Positions 16,646-24,935 of a DNA stretch of 64,000 nt are shown piece after piece. The notes beneath the pieces were generated by a model, which saw only the letters and a list, made by a program, of their open reading frames with translations, searched no databases and was not told the origin of the DNA. A program made the translations under genes and the position numbers. The number at the start of each line of letters is the position of its first letter. The stretch's first letter is position 1. This DNA comes from Acinetobacter sp. XH1741 (GTDB lineage Bacteria; Pseudomonadota; Gammaproteobacteria; Pseudomonadales; Moraxellaceae): contig NZ_CP157428.1 of assembly GCF_041021895.1 (NCBI RefSeq), positions 2,480,001 to 2,544,000 of the forward strand. The letters run 5' to 3'.

Positions 16646-17089
16646 TTAAATTTGATATTGATCAGCTTTAAGATTTGGTTGATCTACAAGCAGTTCAATA
16701 AAAGATGGAATTGAGGTAGTATTAAGCAAATACGGGTTAAACTCATCAACATGATGTTGAAAAAAGAAATCTTTTATTTTCGTATTTATAGGAGCAAATT
16801 TCATACTCCAATGCTTAAATAACCGCTGCTCGGATGGTTCCGAAAAGATGATTTCGCAGTTCTGATGTCGCGAATCTTTTAAAATTGAATTATAAAACAG
16901 CGATTCAACCTGTTCTTTCTCGCCCTCTAAATACTGCAAGAAATACCCATTACCATAGTAAAGTACTCCCGTAATATCATTATAAGAGTTGAATCTGACT
17001 GCTTCTGTGAGGATATCAATTAAATCTTGTTTTACTTGACTATGTTCACTATTGGTTTTACTTGCATACATAAAGCCTATTAAACTCAT
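16646..17089 (-). CDS. BLUF-domain blue-light photoreceptor
   Basis: A 147-residue stand-alone BLUF protein (sensor of blue light using FAD). The flavin-pocket residues expected for the family are present: Tyr8 (FMYAS), Asn34 (RFNSYNDITGVLYY), Gln52 (FLQYLEGE), Trp94 and Met96 (HWSMKF). After the ferredoxin-like domain about 45 residues form the usual C-terminal helices (LLNTTSIPSFIELLVDQ). No output domain is attached, so it must act through a partner protein as A. baumannii BlsA does. It is related to but, from memory of BlsA, not identical with it, so it is probably an additional BLUF copy. It is transcribed alone and followed by a strong terminator. Confidence 0.9.
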   Translation of the reverse strand: MSLIGFMYASKTNSEHSQVKQDLIDILTEAVRFNSYNDITGVLYYGNGYFLQYLEGEKEQVESLFYNSILKDSRHQNCEIIFSEPSEQRLFKHWSMKFAPINTKIKDFFFQHHVDEFNPYLLNTTSIPSFIELLVDQPNLKADQYQI

Positions 17090-17319
17090 AGCGATAACTC
17101 GAAGATAGATGTCAGTTAGGCATTCTGACAGCTACACACCCCGCTTACAACCTGACCTATTTAAAACCTTGTATTTTAAGAGTAAAGATTATTATCGTTT
17201 TGAAAATGACAAACTTTAACAACCAGAAATCTTTTGTAAATGAATACCAACCTAATCAACTCACCAGAAAATCTGAATATTAGTAGAATTGAAAATTGTC
17301 TTTAATTTGTGGATGTCTA

Positions 17320-17583
17320 ATGGAGAACCATGAAATTATTCTTCAAGACGAACATCATAAGCAATTTAAGATTGTCAAAGTTCAAGATGTTCGTTTTGAT
17401 AATGATACATTAACCCATAGTCATCAATGGTTATGGGTGTTTGATCATAATTCAGAATTTTTCCCATTCGAACTTTGGGATCAACTCGACAATGCCATCG
17501 TTCATCAAAAGATAAAGCTGGGTAAACAGGTTTTTAAGATTATCAAGATTTTAACGAAGAAAACTAAACTGCAGTATTCGTGA
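17320..17583 (+). CDS. Small protein of unknown function
   Basis: An 87-residue ORF from the ATG at 17320 (MENHEIILQDEHHKQ), with GGA seven bases upstream; a TTG at 17296 would be longer. It is rich in His, Lys and aromatic residues (THSHQWLWVFDHNSEFFPFELW), with no signal peptide or transmembrane segment, so probably cytosolic. No family recognised. It is followed 35 bases later by a clear hairpin terminator, which supports a real transcription unit. It stands alone, divergent from the BLUF gene. Confidence 0.6.
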   Translation: MENHEIILQDEHHKQFKIVKVQDVRFDNDTLTHSHQWLWVFDHNSEFFPFELWDQLDNAIVHQKIKLGKQVFKIIKILTKKTKLQYS

Positions 17584-17618
17584 TTAAAAGACTTGTCTAA
17601 TGAGTTTTATTTGAAATA

Positions 17619-17642
17619 AGAAGCTCCCCAAAAGGAGCTTCT
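17619..17642. terminator. Terminator after the small plus-strand gene
   Basis: AGAAGCTCC (17619-17627) and GGAGCTTCT (17634-17642) pair perfectly around a six-base loop. The T-run is weak (tcaaaagttt). It lies 36 bases after the stop of the 87-residue gene. Confidence 0.65.
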
Positions 17643-17822
17643 CAAAAGTTTATGTAGTGTAAAACTTATCAGTTTTATTTTGCGTATTAACGGAACTTTA
17701 TACTGCAACAATGATCATTTCACGATACCAAGCTTCATCGTTATTTCCAACTTCAGGTTTAAAGCTTATAGTCTCTTGATAGGTATAACCACCTATTGCT
17801 TATGGATAAGATAGAAAATTTA

Positions 17823-18254
17823 TTAATTGGGTGTACGCAACCATGGTGTAACTGTTAATCCTGTAAGTACTCCTTCTGGACTTAAAAAGCGCGTAACTGA
17901 TTGTCCCCATGGTTCTAAACGATTATCTACTAGTAAATGATATCCTTTAGAAATCATATGAGCTGAAGCTTCATTAATATCTTTAACTTCAAACTCAATC
18001 CAGCTTTGAGGGATAGTAAACTCTTCGGGCCATTCTTTTCGACCAAAGCAGGACTTTGCTGCTTGGTCTAATGGCCACAGTGCAAAATGTTTTACACCGC
18101 CAAGCTCTCCATCTTCTGTACTCATGTAAGATTCATTACCTTCCATCGCTTTTATAGGAAGGCCTAATGTGTCGAGATAGAGTGATTTACTTTCTTGATT
18201 AACTCTTGTAATTGGTCCAAATCCAGCAACAAAAAGTACTTTGATAGGAGACAT
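17823..18254 (-). CDS. Glyoxalase/bleomycin-resistance-type (VOC) protein
   Basis: A 143-residue single VOC-superfamily protein with the paired beta-alpha-beta-beta-beta units: FVAGFGPITRVNQESKSLYL at the start, KHFALWPLDQ in the middle, and a second half from IPQSWIEFEVKDINEASAHM to RFLSPEGVLTGLTVTPWL. VOC proteins act as metal-dependent lyases, dioxygenases or drug-binding proteins; the sequence does not single out one. It is transcribed alone on the minus strand. Start at the ATG at 18254 with a weak GAG upstream. Confidence 0.78.
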   Translation of the reverse strand: MSPIKVLFVAGFGPITRVNQESKSLYLDTLGLPIKAMEGNESYMSTEDGELGGVKHFALWPLDQAAKSCFGRKEWPEEFTIPQSWIEFEVKDINEASAHMISKGYHLLVDNRLEPWGQSVTRFLSPEGVLTGLTVTPWLRTPN

Positions 18255-18492
18255 TTTAATAACTCATTCTTATAAAGTAATAGATTCTTTTATACTTGAA
18301 ATTATTAAATTTTTAAACATTATTTCTTTTCCTAGCTCATTTACCTTTAGAAATTTAAAGCTTTTATTGTCAGTATGATCGTACTAGTCATGCATAATTC
18401 AGTTTCTGATTTTTAAAAGTCATTACTGCTAAGGCTTTGTAGAATTTTTATAAAATATAACTTACAAAGAGAATACTTAAAACTTTAACTGA

Positions 18493-18511
18493 AAGCCTCG
18501 ACAATGCGAGG
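18493..18511 (-). terminator. Terminator after the 149-residue membrane protein gene
   Basis: AAGCCTCG and CGAGGCTT pair around ACAATG-type loop sequence at 18496-18513, about 16 bases after the stop of the minus-strand gene. The T-run is short, so termination may be partial. Confidence 0.5.
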
Positions 18512-18528
18512 CTTAAATATTCTAAAAT

Positions 18529-18978
18529 TTAGTTAACTAGAAGCTTCTCAACATTCTTTTCAATTAATTTTTTGCTTTGATTATTGAGTAAGTAGAAGTA
18601 ACCAATCAATCCAAAGAACGCTACAGCATAAAGAATAACAAGCCATACATACTTTAATACGTTATCAAATAACATATGATTCATCATATCTACATCAATA
18701 TTTATTCCAAAATTGTGTATATATCGGCTTAAGAACAAAGCAATACAATAAATTAGTATCGGAACTGCAAGAATTCCTGTCCAGATATTAATTCTATTTT
18801 TCTTAACTTCAAGTTTCTTAAACTCATCTTCACCAAAATATTTTTCAACTTCAAAAACTTGTCTATTCAAATCATCCTTTAGTGATATAGGTAATCTCTT
18901 ATCTTTAATATGATATTGAACATCTTTTAATATTTCTGCATCTTCTAGTGTTTCACCTAGAATTCTTAAATTTCCCAT
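18529..18978 (-). CDS. Two-span membrane protein of unknown function
   Basis: A 149-residue protein not recognised as a known family. The first about 65 residues are charged and probably cytoplasmic (RLPISLKDDLNRQVFEVEKY). Two hydrophobic spans follow, about residues 68-88 (TGILAVPILIYCIALFL) and 108-132 (VLKYVWLVILYAVAFFGLIG), ending in a lysine-rich tail. Both termini are therefore predicted inside. The ribosome-binding site is weak. It is transcribed alone and followed by a small hairpin. It lies in the accessory block, whose genes look more AT-rich than the flanking catabolic genes. Confidence 0.6.
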   Translation of the reverse strand: MGNLRILGETLEDAEILKDVQYHIKDKRLPISLKDDLNRQVFEVEKYFGEDEFKKLEVKKNRINIWTGILAVPILIYCIALFLSRYIHNFGINIDVDMMNHMLFDNVLKYVWLVILYAVAFFGLIGYFYLLNNQSKKLIEKNVEKLLVN

Positions 18979-19243
18979 AAAAAACCATAGTATAGTCAGT
19001 AAAAAAATAGGGATTTTAGTAGAAATACTATGTTAGTAACTGCTTTTTAACATAAAAGTAATAAATTAAATTGAATCAAAATCCCAAACCTACTTTAACC
19101 TTTTTGAATACTTTGCTGTTTCTAATAAAATTTTAATGACATCAAATTTTGTGAAGAAGTATGATTAACTTCAAGTAATTAAAGATAATAATTTTCCTAC
19201 TGGGTTTTTAAATTGACTCTAATATTACAGATAGAGAAAAATT

Positions 19244-20029
19244 TTATTTATACGAATTTTTATCGAAAATATTTCGTAGATAACGAATTGGAGTAATACC
19301 TGTATGCTGACGGAAAAAAACGATGAATGCACTATCACTGATAAATTCTAATTGCTGCGCTACCTCACTTATTTGTCTTCCTTCTGCTAGCATTTCCATC
19401 GCTCTTAATAATCTCCATTGCTGTCTCCAGTTTTGATAATTCATTCCGGTATCACGGATGAATATTCGGCTAATAGTACGCTCACAAGCACCTACTAACT
19501 GGGCGAGTTGCCTTAACCGCGGAGGTAATTCCCCCAAACGTACGCGGTTTAGCCATAATTCCAGACGAGCATCTGATGGATACATTAATTGCCAATTTTC
19601 ACTTTGTGCAGCCCATATCTCTTCACAAAAAACAGTGAGTAAACTTGCTTGTTGTTCAGCCTGCATTCGCCATGGCCAAAATGCCATTCTTTCTATTACT
19701 TCAAAAAATAAGGGATTGACTTCAACAATTTGTATTTGCAACTGAGATAAGTCTGATGTTGGTAAAAAATACAGTGAGCGATAAGCCATCACACCACGCA
19801 TGATTGCGCGATGAATTGTACCTGCTGGAATCCAAGCTGCACGGCGTGGTGGAAGCAAATAAATCGTTTTATCTATTTCTATTGTGATACTACCGGCAGC
19901 TGAAAAAAGTAACTGATGACGAAGATGACTATGCTGACCTGAATCATGTGCTCCTATATCGGATGCAATACCTATTACTGGATCTGTAAAAATATCTGGA
20001 TCAAAAAGAGTGTCCGGCGCAATTTTCAC
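19244..20029 (-). CDS. AraC-family regulator with cupin sensor domain, divergent from an MFS pump
   Basis: A 261-residue AraC regulator of the short cupin-plus-HTH type. The cupin part covers residues 30-80 (GQHSHLRHQLLFSAAGSI and PAGTIHRAIMRG, with His-rich metal or ligand-pocket residues). The C-terminal HTH pair includes LRQLAQLVGACERTISRIF and ISEVAQQLEFISDSAFIVFF, ending FRQHTGITPIRYLRN. It starts with GTG at 20029 and is divergent from the MFS gene at 20129, about 100 bases apart. This pairing is usual for local control of an efflux pump. The inducer is unknown. Confidence 0.85.
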   Translation of the reverse strand: MKIAPDTLFDPDIFTDPVIGIASDIGAHDSGQHSHLRHQLLFSAAGSITIEIDKTIYLLPPRRAAWIPAGTIHRAIMRGVMAYRSLYFLPTSDLSQLQIQIVEVNPLFFEVIERMAFWPWRMQAEQQASLLTVFCEEIWAAQSENWQLMYPSDARLELWLNRVRLGELPPRLRQLAQLVGACERTISRIFIRDTGMNYQNWRQQWRLLRAMEMLAEGRQISEVAQQLEFISDSAFIVFFRQHTGITPIRYLRNIFDKNSYK

Positions 20030-20128
20030 GATTTGTCCAATAATTAATATATTTAGTCTTTATTATGATAATCAGACTTTTTTCTTTCAAGAATAATAAT
20101 CTTTAATATTCATTTATTGAGATATTTT

Positions 20129-21280
20129 ATGAATGCTATGCATCGTCCACCATTATGGCTTTTAACACTTCTTATTATGTTTCCACAGTTGGTTGAAACC
20201 ATATACAGCCCAGCACTACCTTACATCTCTCAATCATTTGCAGTTAGTCCTAATCAAGCCGCTCAGACACTTTCTGTTTATTTCATCGCCTTTGCAGTAG
20301 GTGTAGCATTATGGGGATGGCTGAGTGACCAAATTGGTCGTCGCCCTGCAATGATATTAGGACTGATCTGTTATGGAATTGGAACACTCTTAGCAATCAC
20401 AACAATAAATTTCAAATTTTTATTACTCGCCCGTATGATTTCAGCTTTTGGTGCTGCTGCTGGATCTGTCGTAGTGCAAACCATGCTTCGTGACAGTTAT
20501 GAATCAGCAAAACTAGCGAGTGTATTTTCAATTATGGGGGCAGCTTTAGCTGTAAGCCCTGTTTTCGGTCTAATAAGTGGAGGATGGCTAGTAAGTCATT
20601 GGAGTTACATAGGTGTATTTATTGCCTTATTTTTACTTGCCATACTATTGTTAATACTAAATGCTACTTTTCTACCTGAAACTCGGTCTTTTCCTATAAC
20701 TCATATTCGAATACGGCCACTTGCTATTCGTATGTTTCATGATAATTCGCTTTGGCAAAACGCCCTATTAGTTGCCCTGCTTAATACAATGATTTTTAGT
20801 TATTATAGCCTTGCTCCATTTCTTTTCGATCAACTTGGATGGAGTTCGGAAACGTTTGGATGGACAGGATTATTACTAGCAATTTCATCTCTTATAGGCA
20901 GTTTACTAAATCGAAAACTACTTGCCTCAAATATTGAACCAGAAATATTGGTAAGACATGCGTGTCAACTCGCATTTTTATCTAGCTTGATTGCCTGGAT
21001 ATTACAAACAACAGTATGGATCTTAATTCCTATGACTGGGGTTGTTCTTGCATACGGTATTGCCATTCCAAACATACTTAGTCAGGCACTACGTCATTAT
21101 CGAGAACAAGCAGGCAAAGCTGGTGCGTTATTCGGCTTAACGTATTATTTACTGTTGGGTTGTATGCTCGGACTTGCTGGTTTAATACAACAGTTAGGCC
21201 TTGTTCTTACAGTCTGTGCTTCAGTAGGCTTAATTCTTAAACCAAGTCTAAAGTATGACCAATATACTAGCGAACTATAA
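20129..21280 (+). CDS. MFS drug-efflux-type transporter (Bcr/CflA-like)
   Basis: A 383-residue inner-membrane transporter with 12 predicted spans. The signature loop WGWLSDQIGRRPAMILGL between spans 2 and 3 is classical MFS, and ETIYSPALPYISQSFAVSP near the N-terminus is typical of the Bcr/CflA drug-resistance branch. The ATG at 20129 is chosen, with a GAG nearby; a TTG at 20117 would add four residues. It is divergent from the AraC regulator. Substrate unknown; multidrug or metabolite export is inferred from the subfamily only. Confidence 0.87.
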   Translation: MNAMHRPPLWLLTLLIMFPQLVETIYSPALPYISQSFAVSPNQAAQTLSVYFIAFAVGVALWGWLSDQIGRRPAMILGLICYGIGTLLAITTINFKFLLLARMISAFGAAAGSVVVQTMLRDSYESAKLASVFSIMGAALAVSPVFGLISGGWLVSHWSYIGVFIALFLLAILLLILNATFLPETRSFPITHIRIRPLAIRMFHDNSLWQNALLVALLNTMIFSYYSLAPFLFDQLGWSSETFGWTGLLLAISSLIGSLLNRKLLASNIEPEILVRHACQLAFLSSLIAWILQTTVWILIPMTGVVLAYGIAIPNILSQALRHYREQAGKAGALFGLTYYLLLGCMLGLAGLIQQLGLVLTVCASVGLILKPSLKYDQYTSEL

Positions 21281-21459
21281 GTTTTAATTGTTGTAAGATA
21301 AATCATATTTTTAATTTACTTCACAGATTTATTATTCCTACCATTGGTAAGTGTAGCCAAATGAAAAACGATAATTAGCATCAACTGAAGATACTTTTCT
21401 AAAACCCCATATTATCCTACAATATAATAATATATTTTTATAAAAATATTTAAAGAGGA

Positions 21460-21481
21460 GAACCTATCAATTGATAGGTTC
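21460..21481 (-). terminator. Perfect palindrome after the tailspike-like gene
   Basis: GAACCTATCAA and TTGATAGGTTC abut to give a 22-bp perfect palindrome, 15 bases past the stop of the minus-strand tailspike-like gene. There is no strong T-run, so it may be a weak terminator or mRNA-end hairpin. Confidence 0.5.
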
Positions 21482-21495
21482 TAATTATTAAATAT

Positions 21496-23130
21496 TTAAA
21501 TTAATCTTACTTCACCAACAACTTGAGTTATTTGATCTAACATTTTTCCGTTAATCTGAACAAAATTTTCCTCACCAACAGTAAGATTTAGATCATTTGA
21601 TTTTATTAAACCAGTATCAGTAAATTTATAAAAATTTGAGTGTGACCATCCCCCAATAAACTCACCCGCAATAAATGTAACTGTATTTCCATTATCAATT
21701 GCAAGATTTACGTAAATACGCTGTGTTTGAGAATTTAAAATAGCTGTTTCAATTTTCAAATCTGTGCCAAAAGTATTAACCCATTTAGCCCCATTTAACC
21801 CATCCATCCCTTTTGAAAAACGTCCTGCATAGTTTCCACTCACATAAACATTAGTTGACTTACCTAAACAGCCTGTGAACTGGTAATCCTTTTTTATTGT
21901 CATATTTTTACTAAAAAACATATTGTCTGCAAGTAAATCTCTATAATCATTACTATTAGTCTTATATCTTTCAAATACAATACCATTACTATATGTCACA
22001 TCTGAGAAGTTTTTAAAAATCTGCTTATCACTATCTAAATTAATAAAATGATTAGAGCTTTCTATATAAATATTATTAGCGGGTAAAGGAATATGTTCAA
22101 TAAAATATGCTTCCGGATGATTCACAAAGTTAATATAGTTATTTGAAAATCTTGAACTATGGACATAACTATTAAATTTAACAACACTTCCTGTAATTCC
22201 TTCTATATAGTTGTTCGAGATCATAATATCAAAAACAGTTGAATTAAAGATTAACCCATTTTCTACACCCTCGATTGAATTTTCATTAAAATAGCAAGCT
22301 GTTACTGACCCATCAAATGTGTAAGCATTTATAGAATTCACTGCAACTAACTGTTCAAAAGAGCATAGATTGTGATCTCCTGTAAAAACAAATCTATTAC
22401 CAGTCTTTTCTCCTACTAAACCACCAGAATATGAACCATTAATATTTTTAAATTTACAATAAAAAGATTGTCGCGACTCTAAAATAGTTTGGCATACATG
22501 AGAGCTTATGTTTTTAACTTCGCAACCTTGATGCCAATCTTGCAGAGTCAGCGCAGTCTTTGTTAAATACCCTACTTTAGAGGATATAGTAAAGTTCTGA
22601 AGTAGCGTAAAATAGGTATTTTGCGATTCAAATGGTTGACCAAAACTAGAAATTAAAAGATTGTCTAAATTATAATAACCGGAAGTAAATAATGTTGTAT
22701 TTGCTAGCATAACAAAATCAGATCTTTTGAAGTCTAACTCTACAAATCTATCATTTACAAAACTTTGATCATTATTTCTTGGAATAATTAAAGTTTGAGA
22801 GATTCCATAAGATGTGGATTCACAATACATAGAAAATTTATTTTTAAAAATAAATTCGATCATTTTTTGTATTTTTTCAGAATCATTTGTAATCCCATCT
22901 CCTCTTGCTCCTGCCATCTCAGGTGTTACAGCTTGAATATTTATTCTGATCCAGCCATTAAAATTTATAATTTCATCATTCTGATTTATTTTAGTACTGT
23001 TAAACTCAAATTGACCGCCACCTTTCCCCAACCCTAAATGATAAGATTTAACATAAACAACCTGACCATCTGCTGGATTTTGAATAGCTAGTAATTCTGT
23101 AATATTTTCTACTGTTGTCATCAAACTCAT
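21496..23130 (-). CDS. Orphan phage-tailspike-like beta-helix protein (possible polysaccharide depolymerase)
   Basis: A 544-residue protein resembling capsule-degrading tailspikes of Acinetobacter phages. The N-terminal 60 residues contain NPADGQVVYVKSYHLGLGKG, a segment I recognise from tailspike proteins. It is followed by PEMAGARGDGITNDSEKIQK, the pectate-lyase-3 entry motif, then a long parallel beta-helix rich in Asn and Ser repeats (about residues 120-410) and a C-terminal beta-rich tail. There is no signal peptide, no lipobox and no neighbouring phage gene. Start at 23130 with GGA eight bases upstream. It could be a prophage remnant, a captured depolymerase, or a part of a contractile particle encoded elsewhere. 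Catalytic residues cannot be assigned by eye. Confidence 0.75.
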   Translation of the reverse strand: MSLMTTVENITELLAIQNPADGQVVYVKSYHLGLGKGGGQFEFNSTKINQNDEIINFNGWIRINIQAVTPEMAGARGDGITNDSEKIQKMIEFIFKNKFSMYCESTSYGISQTLIIPRNNDQSFVNDRFVELDFKRSDFVMLANTTLFTSGYYNLDNLLISSFGQPFESQNTYFTLLQNFTISSKVGYLTKTALTLQDWHQGCEVKNISSHVCQTILESRQSFYCKFKNINGSYSGGLVGEKTGNRFVFTGDHNLCSFEQLVAVNSINAYTFDGSVTACYFNENSIEGVENGLIFNSTVFDIMISNNYIEGITGSVVKFNSYVHSSRFSNNYINFVNHPEAYFIEHIPLPANNIYIESSNHFINLDSDKQIFKNFSDVTYSNGIVFERYKTNSNDYRDLLADNMFFSKNMTIKKDYQFTGCLGKSTNVYVSGNYAGRFSKGMDGLNGAKWVNTFGTDLKIETAILNSQTQRIYVNLAIDNGNTVTFIAGEFIGGWSHSNFYKFTDTGLIKSNDLNLTVGEENFVQINGKMLDQITQVVGEVRLI

Positions 23131-23337
23131 AATTTATCCAGATATTTAATATTAGAATGCAAAAAATTTATCGTTTAATAACTTAAATATTATTTGCTAA
23201 TATAATTTGCACTTTATTATAATTATTTTCAATAAAAACTATATGATAAGCGTCACAAAATGTCGCTTGATAAAGTCGATAAAATTAACTGTAGATAGAT
23301 AAATAAAAAATAGTTAGGTTTGATTTATAGACTCAGG

Positions 23338-23357
23338 CAAACCACCCGAAGGTGGTT
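23338..23357 (-). terminator. Hairpin after the lipoprotein gene
   Basis: AAACCACC (23339-23346) and GGTGGTTT (23351-23358) form a GC-rich eight-pair stem with a CGAA tetraloop, 28 bases past the lipoprotein stop. The T-run is short, so it is a plausible but weak terminator. Confidence 0.55.
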
Positions 23358-23385
23358 TAATCAATTTACAAACTATTATGAATCT

Positions 23386-24213
23386 CTACACTTCAGTTTT
23401 TAAAGCAGGCCTTGGTGGTAAAAACTCAGGTTTTATCAGTTGGTCTGTATCATGTAACTCTAAACTCACAGGACCTAAGACATATGGAGCTAACTCATAA
23501 AGCTGAAAATCAAATGTAATCCCGCCTGATTGGTTAATATAAAAATTTTCACTTACTTTAAAGTCTTCTTTACTAATATAGGGTTCCATATCTTTTTCTT
23601 GACACCAATATTCGTATTGTTTCCATAATTCATCTTTAAGTGCATTCATTTTTCCAGTAACTACAATATCTTTTAATCCAATCCGTTTTTTACTTTTTAA
23701 GTCAAAAACATAATCTTCAAAAGTGGATATGCCATGTGCTCCGCCAGAATATTCCGAGCTAACTTTTGAAAGTTGCACATATTGACCAAACTGCCCATTA
23801 AAGCGGTAAACTACACTCTCTGACCAGTTATTAAGACCTTCAGCTTGGGTTTGATTTAATTGCTTTTGCTTTTCTGATGGAGGGGTAAGAGCATCTGCAT
23901 AATCCTTACGGATTTCTTTATCAATTATTTGATCAATCCAATTAATATTACTTTTAAGTGCAATAGCTTCTTTAGAAGTACATACAATCCCCTCAACATC
24001 TGGATTAGGCCCACAAATTTTGGGTTGTTCAAACTTTACAACAAAATTGCGCGCTATCATGGCAGGAATAACATTCTCTTCTTTTTGAGGTAGTTCTTTC
24101 ACCTTTGTAGTTGGTGTTTTTTCTACTTTTTCTGTAGTCTTTTCTTCTGCTTTTTTGACGCAACCACTCAATATAAGTGGTATCAACACTAAGCCAAGAA
24201 CATTTTTATTCAT
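23386..24213 (-). CDS. Lipoprotein with RsiV/DUF3298-like domain
   Basis: A 275-residue predicted lipoprotein. The lipobox is LILSGC with the lipidated Cys at residue 18, followed by a charged linker rich in Lys, Glu and Thr. The folded part begins near residue 50 (NFVVKFEQPKIC). The stretch YVQLSKVSSEYSGGAHGIST, leading into FEDYVFDLKSKKRIGLKDI, is typical of the DUF3298/RsiV-like family, some members of which bind lysozyme; that function is not shown here. The ATG at 24213 is chosen for AAGGT eight bases upstream. It is transcribed alone. Confidence 0.75.
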   Translation of the reverse strand: MNKNVLGLVLIPLILSGCVKKAEEKTTEKVEKTPTTKVKELPQKEENVIPAMIARNFVVKFEQPKICGPNPDVEGIVCTSKEAIALKSNINWIDQIIDKEIRKDYADALTPPSEKQKQLNQTQAEGLNNWSESVVYRFNGQFGQYVQLSKVSSEYSGGAHGISTFEDYVFDLKSKKRIGLKDIVVTGKMNALKDELWKQYEYWCQEKDMEPYISKEDFKVSENFYINQSGGITFDFQLYELAPYVLGPVSLELHDTDQLIKPEFLPPRPALKTEV

Positions 24214-24400
24214 CAATTTTACCTTTGCACAATTTCATTTATCTTTTAAATTGAGTTCTAAAGAATTTAAAATTCATGAATATTTTAATTGAAATAAGGG
24301 AGACTTGATATATAGATATATTTTCTTCAAAGCAGTATTTATTTTATTTTTATAATTCAATAGAATGCCCACATAAATGTTTATAAGAAAATGAAAAACT

Positions 24401-24787
24401 ATGTGGCTTAAATTTGTTTTGTATCCTCTTGGTATGTTTGTACTGTGGCAAACTATTTTTATCATCGAACAAACTTCCTTAGAAAGCTTAAATACACCGA
24501 AATTAATTTTGACTATAGTTACACTCATTATAAATTGGGGGATGCAAATTTTGATTGGATATAAAATTGCTCAATTAGCACCAAGACATAAATTTATAGT
24601 AAGTACGACCTATATCATCTTTTTCACGTTTATGATCACTATTTATTCTATAACTATATTATTAGAAGGTTTGAAAGTTGCTCCTCAAAAAATTTGGATG
24701 GGTTATTTATTTTTTCATATAATCGGCATGTTCATATATTTTGCGAATAATAGGGATGAATTTTGTTGGGACAACTTACTAAAGTAA
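24401..24787 (+). CDS. Small multi-span membrane protein of unknown function
   Basis: A 128-residue protein with about four hydrophobic segments (FVLYPLGMFVLWQTIFII, ILTIVTLIINWGMQILIG, FIVSTTYIIFFTFMITIYS, MGYLFFHIIGMFIYFA) and a short polar tail DEFCWDNLLK. No family recognised. An opposite-strand ORF at 24274-24528 overlaps it and is less convincing. The ribosome-binding site is weak. It is the last gene of the accessory block before the LysR-ato cluster. Confidence 0.55.
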   Translation: MWLKFVLYPLGMFVLWQTIFIIEQTSLESLNTPKLILTIVTLIINWGMQILIGYKIAQLAPRHKFIVSTTYIIFFTFMITIYSITILLEGLKVAPQKIWMGYLFFHIIGMFIYFANNRDEFCWDNLLK

Positions 24788-24935
24788 CCAGTATTTTTAA
24801 TACCTATTGCTTGTTCTATATTAAGTAAGAATTTGATTATTCTTTTTCTTAATTTTTTTGTCAAAAAACATCATATTAGGCAAATTTTCGTATAAATTAC
24901 CCTTCTAGGTAAGTTGAGTAATCTAAAGGAATGAA

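Noticed and set aside
24274..24528. 84-codon minus-strand ORF overlapping the 24401 membrane protein gene
   Set aside because: It overlaps a better ORF on the other strand, is low in complexity and has no ribosome-binding site.
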